Part shown: in pieces, positions 41,901 through 46,703 of the stretch | Numbering within the stretch: position 1 is the stretch's first letter | How the letters are laid out: the number at the start of each line of letters is the position of its first letter | Origin: Gnetum montanum | Lineage: Eukaryota > Streptophyta > Gnetopsida > Gnetales > Gnetaceae | Length of the DNA stretch: 46,703 nt | Assembly (NCBI GenBank): GCA_015680685.1 | Contig: MNCI01035165.1 | Coordinates: forward strand, 220,219-266,921 | Reading direction: 5' to 3' | Program-made: the position numbers and the translations under genes | The notes under the pieces: generated by a model | What the model was told of the DNA's origin: nothing | The model's input: only the letters and a program-made list of their open reading frames with translations | The model's database searches: none

Positions 41901-43990
41901 GTGCAAGAAACATCTAATCAAATAGAAGGCCTCACTTAATCTTTCAAATCTTCTCTTTTCAACTTAGTCATGGGGGAGATGGCCATCCATGCTAACCATA
42001 GCAGTGGCTTCTTAGTTTTTCTACTTTTTTGCTTTTCACTTTCTTCATTTTTATACCTTTTTTTTTACACTTTGTTCTTTTTCCAATTTTTTTTTTACAA
42101 CATCATTAGTATGTTGACTTTCTTGAATATTTTACAATTTCTTTTATATTTTACTTTATTTTGATATGAATTTTTCTTCTTTTTTTCTAATAAAATGCTT
42201 TGTTGCCAACAAGACACTAATGTCGTAGCTATTTTCTAATGGTGATTTGTATTTAATGTCTTTGATTACTAATGTTTGATTTCTATTTTTGAATTTGGAT
42301 GACTGATGACTAACACAAAGTTTATTTTTCATAGAACAAGCAATGAGTCCATGTCATCCACCCATCCACAAACCCTATGGTTTTTCTTATTTTGGAAATA
42401 TGACATCCCTTTTTCATTAATAAAAATTTAATGAACTTATGACCTTAGTAGTTTCCAAATTTGGAAAAGATTCAAAGGTTTGAATAAGGTGACTTCAAGG
42501 GGATTCAAAGCTCTTTGTACCTCTCTACTTACTTGAGTGTATGAGTGTTTTCATGGATTTCTTACCATTTCACATCGACCAATAACAGGAAGTTGAATAA
42601 GTCTTTGCATGGTGTGATTCCCATCCAAAATTTCCATTAAAACATAAAACATAAATAAAAAGAATGAAATGATGGGAATTCAAAGCACATCCCTTAGATA
42701 AAATAACGGGCTCCAAGAACTAGTTATGGAGCTAGAAAGACATGTTACCCATGCCTAAAAGTCCCCTCTAACTAAGGCCCTTTCTCACTTCTTGCTTCTT
42801 TTTTCTTCTTTATTAAGGAATGGTGATTGATCTATGGGAGCATTCTTGTGTCTTGAGGGAGGTGGATCAATCTTAGAGTGGCAACGTGAAGTCACTAAAA
42901 GTGGTTTGTTTTGATTTGGACTAAGGAGAGACTCTATTAAGTCATTTAGCCATTAAATCCACAAAGGACTTCATGTGATCATGAATTGGAACTCCATTCC
43001 AATTCCTCTCTCATCCATCAATGCTTTCCATGACTCACCTCAATGTTGGTCTTCATGTTTTTGTTCAATGTCTTAGTTTGATGTGTTGAAATTCTTAGAT
43101 AGATTCTTTCAAATTAGATCCTTAACTTTTCATAACCATTAATCAATTATGGGGCCCATGAACTCCTTAGTTGAGGTTATGCAAGGGCAAAAAGGGCATG
43201 TGCCTGCTATTGGAAGGACCCACTTGCATATCTCTTGGTTGGGCTAGTTAGTTCCTTATCCTTAGGCATTTCCGTAATCAAATCTTTCATGCATCCCATC
43301 AATGCATCCAATTGTGCACTTCTTAAGGCATCTTCTCTAATGAATTTCATTCTTCAATTTTCCAAAGTTTGAGCATTCATGAGCCCTCTTCAAGTATTCC
43401 ATCATTTTCACAACTTTTCTGGCTCTCCATAGACACGAATTTCACAAGAAAACTTGTATTTTTGAAGATATTTAATGTGGGAATTTTGGGCATCAACTCT
43501 AGAGATAGGTAACCATCGATGTAGGGGTCCACCTACCTATAAATAGGTGGCTACACTTAGCATTTTTCACATTTTCTCATAAATGAGGGGGGAGTTTTTG
43601 AATTTTTCAGAGCCCAAAACCTTCCAAGAGCCATATCTTCCTAATTGTTTATCCAATTCACTTTGTTCTTCAACCCTGTAGCTACCGGAAGTAAGCTCTT
43701 TATCATTGAGACCACAAACCTTAAGTTTTTTATGGAATTTTTTTTAGAAAATTTTGAACTACCATAAAGGTTTAATAAAGAAACCAACATTAAAATATCA
43801 AGTTATAAGAGTTAAACCCTTCCAACAAGCTTCGGTGACACTCTAAGTTAAAAATTATCAAAATAATAATAAAATAATCAATCCAATATGGTCCAAACTT
43901 AGCTTAAGTGTAATTGCCCAATGAGAAAGGTAGTAAATATTATAAGTTACACACTAATCGCTAGTCCTTGGTTATGTTGTGACTGCAAAT
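41901..43990 (+). other. Conserved 3' region of element 2
   Basis: It starts with the internal PPT-like motif TTAGTCATGGGGGAGATGG (41965-41983). It shares with elements 1 and 3 the GGGAATTCAAAGCACATCCC, CCCTTTCTCACTTCTTGC, GAAGTCACTAAAAGTGG and GGAAGGACCCACTTGCAT blocks. From about 43470 it holds a TATA-like ACCTATAAATAGG (near 43540), a possible donor GGAAGTAAGC near 43688, and the acceptor-aligned GTTGTGACTGCAAATGACACC near 43975. There is no long frame. Confidence 0.6.
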
Positions 43991-45190
43991 GACACCTAAG
44001 GGAAATCATGCATAGAAAGGAGGATCGTCCCAACCAAGGGACAAATGACCACAAATAGGAAGGAACCAAGAAGAAGCCCATGAGAAAGTAGAGACCCATG
44101 CAATAGGACCTCTTCGAAAGGAACCCGAAGTGGAATTTTTCTGACAAATTCCTAAAGAAGCTGTAGCAATAGAACAATCTCATTGAGATGAGGCACCTGA
44201 ACCAAGACCAACCCTTGAGGTAACCTTGATGAAAGCCTACCTCATTTAAATCACAAATAGGGAAGTCCAAAAATTGGTGCTCTAAGAATTAAACTTTAGA
44301 GATTTCTTGAAGTTCGCACTGCCAAACGTAAAATCTTGACTATAGAATTCTCCCATGTGGCCCACAATCACTTCCATCAAGGAGTGGTGCATGGGAGAGA
44401 TATATCTCTTTTGGAACAATCGGCAAGCTAGTTAAATTGTTAAAATTAAGGACATTTTAGTGTCCTACTTGGTGAAAGCCATTACGAAGGTCCTTAGGTT
44501 ACCAGATGGGGCAAACCTTGCAAAAATTCCCATGCAGGTATATCCTAGCATCAAGAAGGAATGGATGCAACAATGTTATGGAGTCAATCTTAAGGAGTTT
44601 AGCACACTCACTACGCAAAGCGTGCATACTTCAAGATTGCAACCTTTCACCTCAATCCAACATTGAGGCCAAGCAAGACCATTACCTTTTCCACCTATGC
44701 ATGTGCCACTCTAAGTGGTCAATTCCCCATCGACCTTCCACAGCTAATTTAACTTGAGATAAACAAGCAATTTAAGGAAAATGAACATGGAAGGAAGGCA
44801 CTTCCCTTCCCATGTCTCATTAGAAAATTATGCAAGAGGGGAGGAATAACCCACTACACAAATGATGCTATCTAATGTACTCTATCTATTTCTTGGGCAG
44901 AAATGATGAAAGATAAGGTTCCTACTAAGATCATCTAAGAAGAGGACTAGCAACCACCACCTCCATCATCCACTCATGAAACAACGTTGGAGACCCACAT
45001 TGCCCTAGAATGCATGCATGAGATCTAAGAGCAGCTCTTGCATGAGCAAGAATAGCAAGCAGAAATAAGTGGTGGTGACCCATCTATGTATTGCCCAGCA
45101 ATGAGTCACCTCAATGAAGTGGCTTGAACCATCAGCCAAATAGAGGAAGGTAGGTTAATTTTCTTAGCTTAAAGAATGCAACTACCTATG
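43986..45190 (+). pseudogene. Decayed protein resembling the putative plant transposon domain
   Basis: After the acceptor-like site an ATG opens MTPKGNHA, followed by an acidic, Lys/Pro-rich frame with stops. Between 44460 and 44880 blocks such as LVKAITKVLRLPDGANLAK, PSIKKEWMQQCYG, FSTYACATLSGQFPIDLP and ALPFPCLIRKLCKRGGI follow in shifting frames. The last two resemble the C-terminal part of the putative plant transposon protein domain common in plant repeats. Stops and frameshifts are many. It may be the 3' extra gene of element 2 or a separate element; the evidence does not decide. Confidence 0.4.
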
Positions 45191-46703
45191 AGATCAAATC
45201 CTAATGCTTGAGAGGTAATGGTATCTTTCTTGTAATACTAGTAATTCCCAGAAATCTCTGGGAATGCTACTACTCTTTTTTGGTGCATCTAGAGGAGGGT
45301 GAGGTGGCAGCTGTCTTGGTGATGCAACACCACAAGCAAGATACAGCATCAGAGGTGGTTGCTAATAGAATTACCAAGGTCTTAAATACACATGTGGTAT
45401 CTGTACTAGATGTTTTTACACTTAGAGATGTGCAAACATCTACAAGAATACTTAGTAATAGATTAAGTACAACCCATCGTGAGGAGTTGCTAGATCAACT
45501 GGTGAGAACCGGGTAACCAATTCTAGATATCTTCGATCTTTCAAATACCATCACTGCAACCCAGTCAAAGTTTCTAGAGCTAAGGGACAAGTGCATTATA
45601 TTGGAGGGGCAGCTCAAAATAGCCCAAGCTCAAAACCAACACTTGGCTATGAAGGTTGTTGAATTAAGAGCTTGCCTTGCCGATACCATGTTTCTCAACC
45701 TTGCGTTGATATGTGATGAAGCTTTTCAATAGCTTTAGGATAGGCTCAAATAGGTTGAGAATGCAAAGGAGACACACATCTTTGACTAGTCCATGGCCAA
45801 AGCCAAGACATACATCATTCAAAAGGACTTAATCTAAACACACCATGAGAATGAAATCCTAACCTTAGAGAATCATTGCTTGCGGAATGTTGATGTGTAG
45901 AAGAAATAAGAATTTATTCATTAACAGTAGGAGTAGCTAGCCAGAGTGAACACTAAACTAAGGAGATTGGCAGTTGAAAATAGAAATCTCTTCATGGAGG
46001 AAGTCCAAGCCCTCTACCAAAAATCTACGATAGAGATAACTATATGAAAGAATGAAGCTCTCAAATTTGAGAGAGTTAAGAATCATTACAAAGATCATAT
46101 TAGTCTATGGAAAGAAATCAATGAAAAACACATCCAAATAGTGAAGGAAAAAGTCAATGAGATCCTCCAGCAGCTTAAGGAAGGAGGCAATGTTTGGTAG
46201 CCTATCTTTGATGGGTTCAATGACTACAACAAGGCATATATTTGCATGAAAGAGCTATAGATCGAGGAGATGATGGAAACATGGAGCTTGCTAATCTTTA
46301 TTATGCAAACTTGGCAATGCTAATTATTAAACATCTACAATCAAAGTTGGAGAAGCAAGTGGTCAGCTTGTACTTGCTATATGAGGTAGAGTTCAAAACC
46401 CATAAGGAGACTAAGCAAAAGCTTAAGATTGCTAATGTTGAACTTGAGGTTCTCAAGGCATGATTCACTAATCAAAGATCCACTGCTAAGAACCTAACCA
46501 AAGGGATGAATGACTACCAAGAGCTACAAAATGCTCTCAAGGTTTTTAATGTTGAATGCAAACTTTTTACTACTTGGTTTATCAACATGAAGGAGTTATT
46601 TCCAAAAATGCCCTATCCTTGGGATGTTCCCACTCTGGCCCATATTCGAGATGTTGCATGGACTATGAATAATCCCAATGAAAAGGAGGAGAAGATGAAG
46701 GCA
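45191..46703 (+). pseudogene. Long coiled-coil protein remnant, runs off the window
   Basis: Open at 45208-45516, then the same kind of sequence across stops: SKFLELRDKCIILEGQLKIA, LARVNTKLRRLAVENRN, HISLWKEINEKHIQIVKEK and, in another frame, YEVEFKTHKETKQKLKIANV, ending NNPNEKEEKMKA at the window edge. Heptad-like Leu/Ile/Glu/Lys patterns suggest a coiled coil. I do not recognise a family. The 3' end is outside the window. It may be the continuation of 43986-45190. Confidence 0.45.

Larger units (their letters stand above)
28089..43990 (+). mobile_element. Element 2: family A retrotransposon split by element 3, no 3' LTR seen
   Basis: A family A LTR, degraded tRNA-Asp PBS, gag, protease and RT run from 28089 to 33055. 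After the minus-strand element 3, the remaining RT, RNase H, integrase and conserved 3' region resume at about 39873 and run to about 43990. All domains are in element 1 order and homologous along their length. The gag start codon is lost (ATT at 29117), and stops are more frequent than in element 1. The 3' LTR is not found before the window end. Confidence 0.85.

Overview
The window looks like a gene-poor, repeat-packed stretch of a large nuclear plant genome. The evidence is nested Ty3/gypsy LTR retrotransposons with plant-type primer binding sites (tRNA-Asp and tRNA-iMet), a DUF4283-like remnant, a plant L1-type LINE tail, a 5S-rRNA-like relic, and no intact host gene. I cannot name the species. 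Nothing bacterial, organellar or CRISPR-like is visible. Nearly every coding region is broken by stops and frameshifts, and many of the changes look like deamination of methylated cytosine.

Layout. 1-173 is the 3' end of an LTR of family A (Athila-like, tRNA-Asp primer). 174-1296 is AT-rich and empty. 1297-1893 is a DUF4283/zinc-knuckle pseudogene. 1911-2422 is an LTR of family B (tRNA-iMet primer), followed by an internal region with a decayed multi-exon gene on the opposite strand (4763 down to 2595). 5469-5958 is a 45-bp minisatellite. It is split by a structurally complete 10.1-kb family A element (element 1, 5959-16065) with a GGTGC target duplication; the minisatellite resumes exactly in phase after it. 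16557-16628 resembles the 3' half of 5S rRNA. 16850-19347 is a truncated second gypsy element (element C; gag, protease, partial RT). 19406-21616 is a second copy of the family B opposite-strand gene, followed by a minus-strand family B LTR (21792-22293). 22495-23605 is an apparent solo family A LTR with an AATGC target duplication and a 314-base N gap inside its palindromic U3. 23611-27380 is AT-rich with little recognisable. 27385-27830 is a minus-strand LINE 3' end.

From 28089 a second family A element (element 2, plus strand) runs to about 43990. Its RT is interrupted at 33055/39873 by element 3 (minus strand, 33056-about 39872). Element 3 is a family A derivative with LTRs, tRNA-Asp PBS, gag and protease but no RT, RNase H or most of integrase. 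Element 2 has no visible 3' LTR and runs into a decayed transposon-protein/coiled-coil region up to the window end.

How the parts work together. Family A copies share an unusual set of traits: GATATC palindromes in U3 just upstream of the TATA box (elements 1, 3 and the solo LTR), a gag knuckle with CX2CX3HX3CC spacing, a protease with DSS where DSG or DTG is expected, repeated AGTCATGGGGG polypurine motifs, and a roughly 2-kb conserved 3' non-coding region with a splice-acceptor-like site. Element 3 would have depended on RT and integrase supplied by full-length relatives.
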